64,000 bases of DNA from Kitasatospora indigofera (GCF_014655955.1 NZ_BNBO01000025.1:1-64000); one strand, 5' to 3'; shown: positions 52,808-61,899, numbered from the stretch's first letter. Notes: generated by a model not told the origin, from the sequence alone. Translations and numbers: made by a program.

Positions 52808-53071
52808 TCAGGTCAGGTCGAACTCGCCGTCGCGGGCGCCGAGCACGAAGGCCCGCCACTCCCCCGGGGTGAAGACCAGCACCGGCCCGTCCGGCCGGCG
52901 GCCGTCCCGCATCGCGATGTACCCGTCCACGAAGGCGATCTGCACGTCGCCGACCCCCTGGCTGCTGGACTGCCAGACGGCCCCCGCCAGGTCCGGCCGG
53001 GGCTTCTGCCCCTGCGCGAAGACCTCCGTCGAACCGGCCGTGTCCACGCTGGTACCGCTGTTGGCTGTCAC
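52808..53071 (-). CDS. DUF397 protein
   Basis: 87 residues of the actinomycete DUF397 family: AVWQSSSQG near the start, then VQIAFVDGYIAMRD and the ending FTPGEWRAFVLGARDGEFDL. Such proteins usually accompany an XRE-type regulator with which they form a regulatory pair; none adjoins here. GTG 53071 has GGAGGAG at 6 nt. Confidence 0.88.
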   Translation of the reverse strand: MTANSGTSVDTAGSTEVFAQGQKPRPDLAGAVWQSSSQGVGDVQIAFVDGYIAMRDGRRPDGPVLVFTPGEWRAFVLGARDGEFDLT

Positions 53072-53426
53072 TGCGTCTCCTCCCGACGTCGTCCGGAGGC
53101 CAGCGTAGCCAGACCACCCGGCCCGGACGCGGTTCCCGGTCAGGACGCCCCCGCCGGGGGGCCGCAGGCCCGACCCGGCCACGGCGGCGCACCGACTGTG
53201 CTAGGCGTCCGGCGCCGGTCGCGGCCGGCCGGCAGCCGTGCGGCGGCCGGGGGGACGAGCGCCGACGGGCCGTCAGGGTGCCTCGGCGAGGCGAACACAC
53301 GGGCCCGGTTCAGCCCGCGCGGCCCGGCCGACTGACAGAGTGAGACCGGACCGGGGCCGGCAGGACCTGCCCCGGCTCCCCGCCCTCGCACGCCAGCCCG
53401 CTCACCCGTTTCCCCAGGAGCAGCCG
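53072..53426. other. Gap between DUF397 gene and dhaM-like gene
   Basis: 355 bp, very GC-rich, no gene. No promoter stood out. Confidence 0.4.
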
Positions 53427-53966
53427 ATGAGCCGCCGGGACGGCACCCGCGCCGACGTCATCCCCATTTCCGACGCGCCCTCGGCCCACACCCCGGCCCC
53501 CCGCGCGCCGTCCTCGCCCGCCAAACTCCCCAAGCCCTCGGGCGGCCGCCCCCCGGCGCACGGCAGGGTCGGGGTCGTGCTGGTCTCGCACAGCGAGGAG
53601 TTGGCCGCCGCGGCCGGTGCGCTGGCACGGTCCCTGGCCGGGCCCGCCGACCCGGCCCCGGTGGCGACCACCGGCGGCGGCCTCGCGGACGGCCCCGGGA
53701 TCAGCGCGGTGCTGGTCGCCGCGGCCACCCGGCGGGTCGACCAGGGCCACGGGGTGGTGGTGCTCGCCGACCTGGGCGGCGCGGTGGGCACCGTCCGCGC
53801 CCTGCTCGCGGCGGCGGACGAGCACGGTCTGCCCTTCCCCGTTCGGTTCGCGGACGCGCCCTTCGTGGAGGGGGCGGTCGCCGCGGTGGCGACCGCCACG
53901 GCGGGCGGGGACCTCTCGGCGGTGCTCGACGCGGCCGAGGAGGCCTACCGGCAGCGCAAGGACTGA
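53427..53966 (+). CDS. dhaM: DhaM-like PTS IIA domain (dihydroxyacetone kinase phosphotransfer subunit)
   Basis: 179 residues. After about 46 disordered residues comes an EIIA-Man-like domain: VGVVLVSHSEELA with the phospho-acceptor His, GISAVLVAAATRR, and DLGGAVGTVRALLA. It should accept phosphate from HPr and re-phosphorylate ADP on DhaL. No HPr or EI-like domain is attached. AGGAG lies 6 nt before ATG 53427. dhaK and dhaL are not in the window, so it is an orphan here, though EI (ptsI) and the glycerol operon are. Confidence 0.82.
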   Translation: MSRRDGTRADVIPISDAPSAHTPAPRAPSSPAKLPKPSGGRPPAHGRVGVVLVSHSEELAAAAGALARSLAGPADPAPVATTGGGLADGPGISAVLVAAATRRVDQGHGVVVLADLGGAVGTVRALLAAADEHGLPFPVRFADAPFVEGAVAAVATATAGGDLSAVLDAAEEAYRQRKD

Positions 53967-54394
53967 CCCGGGCGGGCCCGGACCGGCCCGGACGGCTCGC
54001 GAGGGCCCGTCACGTCCGGCCGGGTGTCACGTCCGGCCCGCGGACGGGATCGGCGCCGGGCGCGGCGGGGCCGGGCCGGGCCCCGGCGCTCAGGGGCGAT
54101 GAGCCGTCGTTCTCGGCGAACCACCCCACCAAGGGTGACCGCGCGGCTACTATCGGCTGCAGAGACCGGCTCCCCGCCGGACTCCGGCGGTCGAGGGGGG
54201 TTCCTCAGCCATGCGCGTCGTCGTCACCGGCAGAGCCGGCTCCACCCGCACCGACCCGGCCCAGGCCCCGCCGGGTCGGACCGCGCCACCACGGCACCGG
54301 GCTCGGGGCGCCACCGCGGTTCTTCACCGTGCGGCACCGACCGCGGGCGGGATCGGGCCGCCGGACGCTTCGCCGCGCCCGACGGCCCTGCGGG
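53967..54394. other. Gap with a possible epimerase-gene remnant
   Basis: A TACTAT hexamer near 54149, a GAGGGGGG ribosome-like site and ATG 54211 opening MRVVVTGRAG, which matches the start of NAD-dependent sugar epimerases (MRVVVTGGAGFIG). The reading frame then loses all resemblance. It may be a decayed or deleted gene start. Otherwise nothing is seen. Confidence 0.3.
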
Positions 54395-54901
54395 TCAGTC
54401 CAGCCGGCCCGCCAGTACCTCCGGGGCACCGTCCAGGACGAAGGCCGTCTCGCCCTTGCAGTCCAGGGCGTGCCGGAGCCGGTTGAGGATCCGCGGCTCC
54501 AGTTCGGGCAGGGCGTCCGGCTCGAACCAGCGGATGTCCAGCGACTCGTCGTCGTTGACCCGGGCCTCGCCGCCCACCATCCGGCAGCGGAAGGTGAGTT
54601 CGAGGTACTGGCTGTGGTCGCCGTTGGGGTACTCGACCACCGGCGAGACGGTGACCGAGGCCAGCACCTCGGGCACGACCACCACCCCGGCCTCCTCGAA
54701 CACCTCCCGGACCAGCCCGTCGGCGGGCTGCTCGCCCGGGTCGAGGATGCCCCCGATCATCGACCACCGGCCGTCGTCCGCGCGCTGACCGAGCAGGATC
54801 CGCCCGTCGTCGTCGACGATCGCGGCCGCGACGCCGTTCAGCCAGAGCAGCCGGGTGCCCACCACCGAGCGGAGGTCCGCCAGAAACTGAGGAATAGCCA
54901 T
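54395..54901 (-). CDS. Nudix hydrolase
   Basis: 168 residues with a complete Nudix box: GGILDPGEQPADGLVREVFE followed by EAGV. The family hydrolyses nucleoside diphosphates linked to X; the specific substrate is unknown. ATG 54901 lies 6 nt after TAGGGT with no ribosome site (leaderless). Single gene. Confidence 0.9.
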   Translation of the reverse strand: MAIPQFLADLRSVVGTRLLWLNGVAAAIVDDDGRILLGQRADDGRWSMIGGILDPGEQPADGLVREVFEEAGVVVVPEVLASVTVSPVVEYPNGDHSQYLELTFRCRMVGGEARVNDDESLDIRWFEPDALPELEPRILNRLRHALDCKGETAFVLDGAPEVLAGRLD

Positions 54902-54907
54902 GCCCGA

Positions 54908-54913
54908 ACCCTA
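54908..54913 (-). promoter_or_regulatory. -10 box of the Nudix gene
   Basis: TAGGGT on the minus strand, 6 nt before ATG 54901. Confidence 0.45.
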
Positions 54914-55107
54914 CGCCCGGGCCGGCGCACGAGGGCCCGGCGCCGCTTCGAGGGCAGGGGCCGGGCCGGGTGCTCGGGCGGCGCCGGGTTGACCTGCCGT
55001 CATGCCCGGCCCTCCGTTCCACCGGCCTGGGCCACCCGTCGGCCGGACGTCGGCGGGCCGGCGCCGGCCCGCCCGGCAGCGTCGGACCGGGTCGGCAACG
55101 GGCCGGG

Positions 55108-55830
55108 TCAGCAGCGGGGACCGGCGCTCTCCTCCGACCGGTCGGCCCGGGGCACGCGTGGCCCGGCGGCCTGCCGGGACGCCCCCGGGAGCGGTGGCAC
55201 GGTGACGGACCCGGTTGCCGTTGCGGGTGGGGTGGCTGCCGGTGGGGTGGCTGCGGGTGGAGTGGCTGCCGGCGGGGTCGCGGGGACGACCACCGGGCCG
55301 CCGCCCGGTCGCAGCAGCAGCTTCACGGTGCGGGCCAGGATCCGCAGGTCGAGCCGCAGGGAGCGGTGCTCGACGTACCAAAGGTCGAGGGCGGCACGCT
55401 GCGACCGGCTGACCGCGGCGCGGCCGCTGACCTGGGCCCAGCCGGTGAGGCCGGGCCGGACGTCGTACCGGCCGTACGGGCCGGGTGACCGCCCCGGGGC
55501 CTGCCCCGGCGGGTCGGGCCGGGGACCGATCACCCCCATCTCACCCCGGACGACGTTCCAGAGCTGCGGGAGCTGCTCCAGGCCGGTGCGGCGCAGCAGG
55601 GCACCGAGACGGGTGGTGCCGGAGGCGGCCGGCCCGCCCGGGACGCGCGCCGCACGGGTGGTACGGAAGGCCAGGACCTCGAACGGCCGGCCGTGCCGTC
55701 CCGTCCCGGGCCGCCGCACGAGTACCGGGCCGCCGCAGGTGCAGCGGATCAGCAGGGCGATCAGCAGGCCCAACGGGATGGCGGTGATCCCGGCCAGTGC
55801 GGTGATCGCGAGGTCCGCCGCCCGCCTCAT
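55108..55830 (-). CDS. Bacterial sugar transferase (WcaJ/EpsL type)
   Basis: 240 residues: one N-terminal membrane helix, then the sugar-transferase core with RRTGLEQLPQLWNV, GEMGVIGPRPDPP and RPGLTGWAQVSGR. It should transfer a sugar-phosphate to undecaprenyl phosphate to start a surface glycan. The C-terminal tail has TPPAA repeats from a 15-bp tandem DNA repeat. ATG 55830 overlaps the stop of a small upstream frame (ATGA). No other polymerisation genes are adjacent. Confidence 0.88.
   Translation of the reverse strand: MRRAADLAITALAGITAIPLGLLIALLIRCTCGGPVLVRRPGTGRHGRPFEVLAFRTTRAARVPGGPAASGTTRLGALLRRTGLEQLPQLWNVVRGEMGVIGPRPDPPGQAPGRSPGPYGRYDVRPGLTGWAQVSGRAAVSRSQRAALDLWYVEHRSLRLDLRILARTVKLLLRPGGGPVVVPATPPAATPPAATPPAATPPATATGSVTVPPLPGASRQAAGPRVPRADRSEESAGPRC
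55226..55270 (-). repeat. 15-bp tandem repeat in the sugar transferase tail
   Basis: Three near-identical units of GGTGGGGTGGCTGCC (55226, 55241, 55256) and a degenerate fourth encode TPPAA repeats, which could vary in number between strains. Confidence 0.8.
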
Positions 55831-56117
55831 CGGCCGGTCCGGACGGAGCGGGCCGTCCCGGCCAGGGGGCGGGCGGCGGCCTGGCGGGCGGCGCGGGGCC
55901 GGACAGCCCGGGGCCGGACGGCGCGGGCGTACGCGCGGCGGTCCGGGGCGTACGCCCGGGAGGGGTGCGCGGTCAGGGGTACGGGCCCGGGCTGCGGCGC
56001 CCGGCGCCGGCCCGGCCGGTCAGACACGGGGCCCGCCGGCTCGGAAGCGGTGGCGGTGGCCGTCCGGAGGTGGCGGCGCCCGGGAAGCGGGTGGCCGTCC
56101 GGCCCGGTCGTGCCCAT
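55827..56117 (-). CDS. Small Arg/Pro-rich frame coupled to the sugar transferase gene
   Basis: 96 codons, no domain, strongly biased to Arg, Ala and Pro. In its favour: GGGGGAG 4 nt before ATG 56117 and an ATGA overlap with the sugar transferase start. Against: the composition is that of chance GC-rich frames. Confidence 0.35.
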   Translation of the reverse strand: MGTTGPDGHPLPGRRHLRTATATASEPAGPVSDRPGRRRAPQPGPVPLTAHPSRAYAPDRRAYARAVRPRAVRPRAARQAAARPLAGTARSVRTGR

Positions 56118-56380
56118 CGCGCTCCCCCTTCGCGGTGCCCGCCCCCGCGCCGTCGGCCGGTCGGCCCGACGGTGGTCGGTGCGCGGGAGCGGTTTCACCG
56201 TAGGGGGAGGCGCGGCGCCGAGGCCGAAGGAGAGGGCAGAAGGGCGGAGACCGTCCGGAATCCGGCCGGTTCTGCTGCCTTCCCGGCGATCCCGCCCGCC
56301 TGGTGCGAACAGAACGTCCCCGGCCGGCCGTCGGCCGTCCCCGTCGGAGTGGCCCGCGGGGAGCCGTCGGAGCAGTGGGG

Positions 56381-56653
56381 TCAGAGGGTCACGCCGCGCC
56401 CGTGGCGGAGCACCGTGAAGGCGATCCGGCCGAGCAGCAGCACGCCCGCGGCCAGGCAGCCGGCGACGGCCATCACCCAGGCCGGCCCGTCGGTGTCGGG
56501 GACGGCCACGGCGACCACGATCCCGACCGCGAGGCAGGCCAGGCCGACCACGGTGAGCGGGAGCTGGTGGCGGTGCAGGGCCCCGCCGCTCCAGAGCCGG
56601 GCGGCCCGGGAGAGCGGCTGGGTCAGGGAGTGATCATGGTCCGCGTCTGCCAT
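56381..56653 (-). CDS. Small two-helix membrane protein
   Basis: 90 residues. A polar N-terminus (ADADHDHSL) precedes two predicted transmembrane helices (about 28-47 and 54-76). No recognised family. ATG 56653 lies 7 nt after TACCTT and lacks a ribosome site, so it is probably leaderless. Confidence 0.65.
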   Translation of the reverse strand: MADADHDHSLTQPLSRAARLWSGGALHRHQLPLTVVGLACLAVGIVVAVAVPDTDGPAWVMAVAGCLAAGVLLLGRIAFTVLRHGRGVTL

Positions 56654-56660
56654 GAGACCC

Positions 56661-56666
56661 AAGGTA
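56661..56666 (-). promoter_or_regulatory. -10 box of the small membrane gene
   Basis: TACCTT on the minus strand, 7 nt before ATG 56653. The rest of the 56654-56962 gap shows no gene. Confidence 0.4.
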
Positions 56667-56962
56667 CATCCGCCCGGCCCCGGGAGCAGCCCCTGCGGGC
56701 GCGGCACTCCCGCACGGGTCCGCCCGCGTCACGACGGCCCCGCCGGACCCGTCCGAAAATCGGGCCCCGGACGGTACAACCATCCTCGGCCCGTATCGGT
56801 CTCCCCTACATCGAGCGATCCAGGAGCCGTCCGCGGTACGGGTTGGGAGTCCCCGCCGAGGACCGGAGAACCAGGGGGCGGAGCCGCCGCGCCCAGGTGT
56901 CGGAGGCCGGGCTCAGTCCTCCGACGGTACCGCCACGCCGCGTGGGCGATCGAGGGGGAACC

Positions 56963-58102
56963 GTGTCGTATTCCGAGACCACGAGGGTCAGAGGCCTTCC
57001 GTCGGCGTTCGCGCCGCTCGGCCTCTCCGGGCTGACCGGGCTGACCGGGGCGCCGGGCCGGTCACGGCCGGCCGGCCCGACGGTCGGCGCTCCGACGCGC
57101 CCCGAACCGGCCGGCCCCGATCCGGTGCGCCCCGCCGGGGCCGGCCGGCCCGTCGCCGTGCCCGACCGCCCGGACGGGCACCGCCCGCACCCCGGCCGGC
57201 CCGGCGACTGGCTGCGCTTCGCACCCGTCCAGCCGCTCTACCGGGCCCGGGCGGCCCAGCGGCTGGCCGTCCTCGCCTACCACGGGGTGACGGACCCGCG
57301 GTCCTTCGGCGCCCAGCTGGACCGGCTGCGCCGGCTCGCCGTGCCGGTGTCGCTGGAGGCCGTCCAGCGGGCCGTGGCCGAGCAGCGGCCGCTGCCGCCC
57401 CGCAGCGTGCTGATCACCTTCGACGACGCCGACCGCAGTGTGCTGACCCACGCCCTGCCCGAACTGACCCGGCGCGGCATCCCGGCCGCGGCGTTCGTGA
57501 TCTCCGAGCTGATCGGCACGGACCGGCCGTTCTGGTGGCACGAGGCGGCCTTCCTCGCCCGGCACGGCGGCCGGGCCCGCTCGATCTGCACCGACCGGCC
57601 GTCCCAGCTGCTCCCCCGGCTCAAGTCGCTGCCCGACCCGGACCGCCGGCGCAGCCTCCAGGAGCTCCGGGTCAGCGCGCACCGCCGGCCCCCGCGGCAG
57701 GAGCAGCTCACCCCGGAGGACCTGCTGGCCCTGCGCGACGCCCGGGTGGCGATCGGCAACCACACCCAGGGGCACCCCTGTCTGGGCCGCTGCGACGCCG
57801 CGACCGTACGGGCCGAGATCACCGGTGCGCACGACGCCCTGACCCGCTGGCTCGGCGAGCCGCCGGTGGCGTTCGCGTACCCCGACGGCGGCCACGACCC
57901 GCGGGCCGAGGCGGTGCTGGACGAGCTGGGCTACCGGCTCGGCTTCCTCTCCGACCACCGGCTCGGGCCGCGGCTGCCGGAGCACCCGCTGCAGATCAGC
58001 CGTCTCCAGGTGGACTCCACCACCAGTGCGCGGCGCTTCGACACCATCCTGTCGGGGCTGGAGCCGGCCTACCGCCGCTGGCGGGGGCAGTCGGTGGCCT
58101 GA
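56963..58102 (+). CDS. Polysaccharide deacetylase (NodB/CE4 family)
   Basis: 379 residues. About 90 disordered residues lead into a CE4 domain: LAYHGVTD, then LITFDDADRS (metal Asp pair) and NHTQGHPCL (metal His pair), FAYPDGGHD near the end. It should remove acetyl groups from a surface or wall polysaccharide; no signal peptide is seen, so it may act on the cytoplasmic side. GTG 56963 is preceded by GAGGGGG at 5 nt. It neighbours the sugar transferase. Confidence 0.88.
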   Translation: MSYSETTRVRGLPSAFAPLGLSGLTGLTGAPGRSRPAGPTVGAPTRPEPAGPDPVRPAGAGRPVAVPDRPDGHRPHPGRPGDWLRFAPVQPLYRARAAQRLAVLAYHGVTDPRSFGAQLDRLRRLAVPVSLEAVQRAVAEQRPLPPRSVLITFDDADRSVLTHALPELTRRGIPAAAFVISELIGTDRPFWWHEAAFLARHGGRARSICTDRPSQLLPRLKSLPDPDRRRSLQELRVSAHRRPPRQEQLTPEDLLALRDARVAIGNHTQGHPCLGRCDAATVRAEITGAHDALTRWLGEPPVAFAYPDGGHDPRAEAVLDELGYRLGFLSDHRLGPRLPEHPLQISRLQVDSTTSARRFDTILSGLEPAYRRWRGQSVA

Positions 58103-58217
58103 GGGCGGCACCGGGCCCGGGCCGGCGCCCGGAGCCCCGAGGCGGGTGCCGACGGCCGGGCGCACAGTGCCGGGCCGGGGCCGGTGTTCGACGCCGGTGA
58201 TCCGCGCCGGTGACCGG

Positions 58218-59024
58218 TCAGGCCCGGGCGGGTGCCTGGGCCTCGGCCCGGGCCTGGGCGGCCAGCAGGCGGCCCTCGGCGTAGTGCGCGGCGGCGGGGC
58301 TCAGGCCGGCCGGGCGGCCGCTGTGCAGCACCGTGAGCCGGCCGGTGCCCGCCCCGGCGGCGCGGCCGAGGTCCGCGATCCGGCGCAGCGCCTGGGCGGC
58401 GACCGCGCCGGCCGAACCGTGCAGCACCAGGTCGGGGGCGGCGGCGGGGGCCACCGCGGCCCGGATCCGCTCGGCGACGAGCTCGTAGTGGGTGCAGCCG
58501 AGCACGATCGCCGCCGCGCCCGCCGGGGTCAGCGCCGCGGCCGCGGCCACGGCGGCGTCGATCGCCGCGTCGTCGGCTCGCTCCACCGCGTCGGCGAGGC
58601 CCGGGCAGGCCACCTCGGTGACGGCGGCCCGGCCGGCGAAGTCACGGATCAGGCCGCGCTGGTACGGGCTTCCGGTGGTCGCCGGGGTGGCCCAGATCGC
58701 CACCGGCCGGCCGGCCGCGGCGGCGGGCTTGATCGCCGGGACGGTGCCGATCACCGGCAGTCCGGGCTCCAGCTCCGCCCGCAGCGCCTCCAGCGCGTGG
58801 ACCGAGGCGGTGTTGCAGGCGACCACCAGTGCGTCCGGCTCGTGCGCCGCGGCCGCCCGCGCGCAGGCCAGAACGTGCGCCGTGATGTCCGCCGGCGTAC
58901 GCGGGCCCCAGGGCATGCCGTCCGGGTCGGAGGTGAGCACCAGGTCCGCGTCGGGCCGAACGGTGCGCAGTGCGGCGGCGGCCGCCAACAGGCCGATTCC
59001 GGAGTCCAGCAGTGCGATCTTCAC
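58218..59024 (-). CDS. murI: Glutamate/aspartate racemase family protein
   Basis: 268 residues with both catalytic cysteines: VVACNTASVHALE and VLGCTHYEL, and the opening LLDSGIGLL. This is the glutamate racemase plan, supplying D-Glu for wall synthesis; since streptomycetes carry a main murI elsewhere, this may be a second copy or a different amino-acid racemase. GTG 59024 lies 8 nt after TAGAGT without a ribosome site (leaderless). Divergent from the glycosyltransferase gene. Confidence 0.82.
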   Translation of the reverse strand: MKIALLDSGIGLLAAAAALRTVRPDADLVLTSDPDGMPWGPRTPADITAHVLACARAAAAHEPDALVVACNTASVHALEALRAELEPGLPVIGTVPAIKPAAAAGRPVAIWATPATTGSPYQRGLIRDFAGRAAVTEVACPGLADAVERADDAAIDAAVAAAAALTPAGAAAIVLGCTHYELVAERIRAAVAPAAAPDLVLHGSAGAVAAQALRRIADLGRAAGAGTGRLTVLHSGRPAGLSPAAAHYAEGRLLAAQARAEAQAPARA

Positions 59025-59032
59025 GGGGAACG

Positions 59033-59038
59033 ACTCTA
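59033..59038 (-). promoter_or_regulatory. -10 box of the racemase gene
   Basis: TAGAGT on the minus strand, 8 nt before GTG 59024. Confidence 0.45.
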
Positions 59039-59081
59039 GTCGATCCACCCCTGGCGCCCCCCGGTGCGGCAGACTGCCCGG

Positions 59082-60254
59082 GTGACGGTCCTGCTGTGGG
59101 TCTCCCTGCTCTCCCTGCTGGTCTGGCTCTGGCTGACCTGCTGCCACGGGTTCTTCTGGCGCACCGACGTGACCCTGCCGGAGCGCCGTGCGCCCGACCG
59201 CTGGCCGGACGTGGCGATCGTGGTGCCGGCCCGGGACGAGGCCGACGTCCTGCCGCTCACCCTGCCCGGCCTGCTGGCGCAGGAGTACCCCGGCCGGGCC
59301 CGGGTGATCCTGGTCGACGACCACAGCGGGGACGGGACGGCCGGGCTCGCGGCCGCGCTGGCGGACTCCGGCGCCCTGCCGCTCACCGTCACCGCCCCTC
59401 CCCCGCTGCCGGCCGGCTGGACCGGGAAGCTCTGGGCGCTGCGCCACGGCGTCGAGCTGGCCTGCGCCGGGCCGCCGGCGGACCGGCCCGCCTACCTGCT
59501 GCTGACCGACGCCGACATCGCGCACGGTCCGCGGTCGCTGGCCGCGCTGGTGTCGGCCGCCGGGAGCGCCGGCCTGGACCTGGTCTCGCAGATGGCGCGG
59601 CTGCGGGTGAGCACCCGGTGGGAGCGGCTGATCGTGCCCGCCTTCGTCTACTTCTTCGCCCAGCTCTACCCCTTCCGCCGGAGCAACCGGCCGGGCAGCC
59701 GGACGGCGGCGGCCGCCGGCGGCTGCTCCCTCGTCCGGACGGACGCGCTGGAGCGGGCCGGCGGGGTGGCGGCGATCCGCGGCGCGGTGATCGACGACGT
59801 GTCCCTCGCCAAGGCGGTGAAGGCCACCGGCGGGCGGATCTGGCTGGGCCTCGCCGAACAGGTGGACAGCGTCCGGCCGTACCCGGGGCTGGCGCCGCTG
59901 TGGCGGATGGTCTCGCGCAGCGCGTACGCGCAGTTGCGGCACTCTCCCGCGCTGCTGCTCGGCACGGTGCTCGGCCTGGTCCTGGTCTACCTGGTGCCGC
60001 CGGCCGCGACCGTGGCGGGGCTCGCGGCCGGGCGGCCGGACGTGGCGGCGGCGGGCGCGGCCGCCTGGGCGCTGATGGCCGGGACGTACCTGCCGATGCT
60101 GCGCTACTACGGCCGGCCGGCCCTGGCCGCGCCGTTGTTGCCGTTCACCGCGTTCCTGTACCTGCTGATGACGGTCGACTCGGCGGTGCAGCACCGGCGC
60201 GGCCGGGGCGCGGCCTGGAAGGGCCGGACGTACCAGGGCCTGCCGGACAACTGA
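59082..60254 (+). CDS. hpnB: HpnB-type membrane glycosyltransferase
   Basis: 390 residues: an N-terminal membrane helix, a GT2 domain (IVVPARDEADVLPLTL; ILVDDHSGDGTAGL; TDADIAHGP; IDDVSLAKAVKATGG), three C-terminal helices, and the ending GAAWKGRTYQ typical of HpnB, the hopanoid-associated glycosyltransferase. No squalene-hopene gene is nearby, so the hopanoid link is by family only. GTG 59082 begins the conserved part. Confidence 0.85.
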   Translation: MTVLLWVSLLSLLVWLWLTCCHGFFWRTDVTLPERRAPDRWPDVAIVVPARDEADVLPLTLPGLLAQEYPGRARVILVDDHSGDGTAGLAAALADSGALPLTVTAPPPLPAGWTGKLWALRHGVELACAGPPADRPAYLLLTDADIAHGPRSLAALVSAAGSAGLDLVSQMARLRVSTRWERLIVPAFVYFFAQLYPFRRSNRPGSRTAAAAGGCSLVRTDALERAGGVAAIRGAVIDDVSLAKAVKATGGRIWLGLAEQVDSVRPYPGLAPLWRMVSRSAYAQLRHSPALLLGTVLGLVLVYLVPPAATVAGLAAGRPDVAAAGAAAWALMAGTYLPMLRYYGRPALAAPLLPFTAFLYLLMTVDSAVQHRRGRGAAWKGRTYQGLPDN

Positions 60255-60417
60255 CCGCCCGGCGGGTGCGCGGCGGCCCGGTGCCGGTGTCCGGCAGCGG
60301 CGTCCCGATCGGTCCGGGAGCGGCCCGGGGCAGCTCCGGCCCCGGGCCCGGCAGGGGCGTACGGACGGGGCGGGAAAAGCCAGGACGGGCGGGGGCCCGG
60401 TGGGCGACACTGGCCGG

Positions 60418-61170
60418 ATGGACCGCCGAACGATCTCCCGCATCGCCCACACCGACCATCCGATCGCCGCGCCGGTCGCGGACGAGGCGGTGGCCCGGCT
60501 GATCGGCCGCGCCGCGCGGGCCGAGTCCGGGCGGGCGCTGGACCTGGGCTGCGGGGAGGCCGGCTGGCTGCTGCGGACGCTGGCGGCGAAGCCCCGCTGG
60601 CAGGCGGTGGGGGTCGACCTGGACCCGGCCGGCCTGAACCGGGCCCGGCAGACCGCGCAGGCGATGGGGCTGGAGCGGCGGATCGGCCTGCACCACCTGG
60701 ACGCCACCGGGTTCACCGCCAAGGAGCCCTTCGACCTGGTGCTGAGCATCGGCGCCACGCACGCCTTCGGAGGGCTGGCGGCCACCCTGGCGGCGGCCGG
60801 CCGGCACCTGGCGCCCGGCGGACGGCTCCTGGTCGGCGACGCCTTCTGGGAGCGGGACCCGGCGCCGGCGGCGCTCGACGCGCTGGGCGCGGCCCGCGAG
60901 GACTTCACCGACCTGGCCGGCACCCTGGACCTGGTCCGGGCCGAGGGCTGGACACCCGTCCACGGTCATGTCAGCAGCGTGCAGGAGTGGGACGACTACG
61001 AGCTCTCCTGGACGGGCTCGCTGTCCGAGTGGGCCCTGGACCACCCGGAGCACCCGGACAGCGCGGCCGCCCTGGCGGCGGCCGACGTGCACCGCGCCGA
61101 ATGGCTGCACGGCTACCGGGGGACGCTCGGGTTCGTCACCCTGCTGTTGCGGCGCACCTCGGCGCCCTGA
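60418..61170 (+). CDS. SAM-dependent methyltransferase
   Basis: 250 residues, class I fold: RALDLGCGEAGWLLRTL (motif I), VGVDLDPAGL (motif II), FDLVLSIGATHAFGG and LAPGGRLLVGD (motif III). The pattern resembles small-molecule methyltransferases of the UbiE/COQ5 type. ATG 60418 lies 6 nt after a GACACT hexamer and lacks a ribosome site. It follows the hpnB-like gene by 163 bp. Confidence 0.87.
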   Translation: MDRRTISRIAHTDHPIAAPVADEAVARLIGRAARAESGRALDLGCGEAGWLLRTLAAKPRWQAVGVDLDPAGLNRARQTAQAMGLERRIGLHHLDATGFTAKEPFDLVLSIGATHAFGGLAATLAAAGRHLAPGGRLLVGDAFWERDPAPAALDALGAAREDFTDLAGTLDLVRAEGWTPVHGHVSSVQEWDDYELSWTGSLSEWALDHPEHPDSAAALAAADVHRAEWLHGYRGTLGFVTLLLRRTSAP

Positions 61171-61235
61171 CGGCTCCGCCGGCCGCACCGGCACCGACGG
61201 GCGCCGGCCGGCCGCGCGTGCGTACGCGGCCGGGC

Positions 61236-61274
61236 GGCACCCGTTCGTGGCACCCGTCCGTGGCACCCGTCCGT
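61236..61274. repeat. Three 13-bp tandem repeats
   Basis: GGCACCCGTCCGT (first copy with one T) repeats at 61236, 61249 and 61262 between convergent genes. Confidence 0.8.
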
Positions 61275-61293
61275 GACGGCCTGCCGCGGGGGC

Positions 61294-61899
61294 TCAGCCG
61301 GCGGCGACGGCGAGCAGGGCGTCGCCGGCCGTGATCCGGCGGGTCTGCTCGGCGACCCGGCGGCCGAGGTGCTCGGCGGTGGCGAGGTCGGAGGGGTGCA
61401 TCCCCTCGGGGCCCTGGTCCCCGTTGGACTGGGCGGCCGCGCCGAGCCAGAAGCCGAGCCGGTTGAGGTCCTGGTCGGAGGCGGTGCTGCGGTTCCAGCC
61501 GGGCAGCAGGCCGAGGCTGACCCAGGTCATCCCGTGCTGGGCCGCGACGATGGTGAGCGACTGCAGGGAGTTGAGCTTGTCGCCGCTCATCGAACCGGAG
61601 TTGACGAACCCGGCGGCGATCTTGTCGCGCCAGGCCTGCGCGGCCCAGCGGCCGCTGGTCAGTTCGACGAAGGCGCGGAACCCGGCGGAGACGTCGCCCA
61701 GGTAGGTGGGCGAGCCGAAGACGATGGCGTCGGCGGCGTCCAGGACCGCCCAGTCCTGCTCGGTGATCCCGTCGACGGCGATCAGGCTGACCGTGGTGCC
61801 CGGCACCTCGGCGGCGCCGCGGGCGACGGCCTCGGCCTGCCGTCCCGTGTGGCCGAAGCGGCTGTGGTAGGCGATGGCGACGGAGATGTCGTGGGACAT
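61294..61899 (-). CDS. WrbA-like flavodoxin / NAD(P)H quinone oxidoreductase
   Basis: 201 residues. The FMN-phosphate loop is YHSRFGHTG near the start, followed by VFGSPTYLGDVS, and GFVNSGSMSGD where WrbA-like proteins carry their second flavin contact. It likely reduces quinones with two electrons. AAGGA lies 6 nt before ATG 61899. It begins 8 bp after the alpha/beta hydrolase gene, so the two form an operon. Confidence 0.88.
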   Translation of the reverse strand: MSHDISVAIAYHSRFGHTGRQAEAVARGAAEVPGTTVSLIAVDGITEQDWAVLDAADAIVFGSPTYLGDVSAGFRAFVELTSGRWAAQAWRDKIAAGFVNSGSMSGDKLNSLQSLTIVAAQHGMTWVSLGLLPGWNRSTASDQDLNRLGFWLGAAAQSNGDQGPEGMHPSDLATAEHLGRRVAEQTRRITAGDALLAVAAG

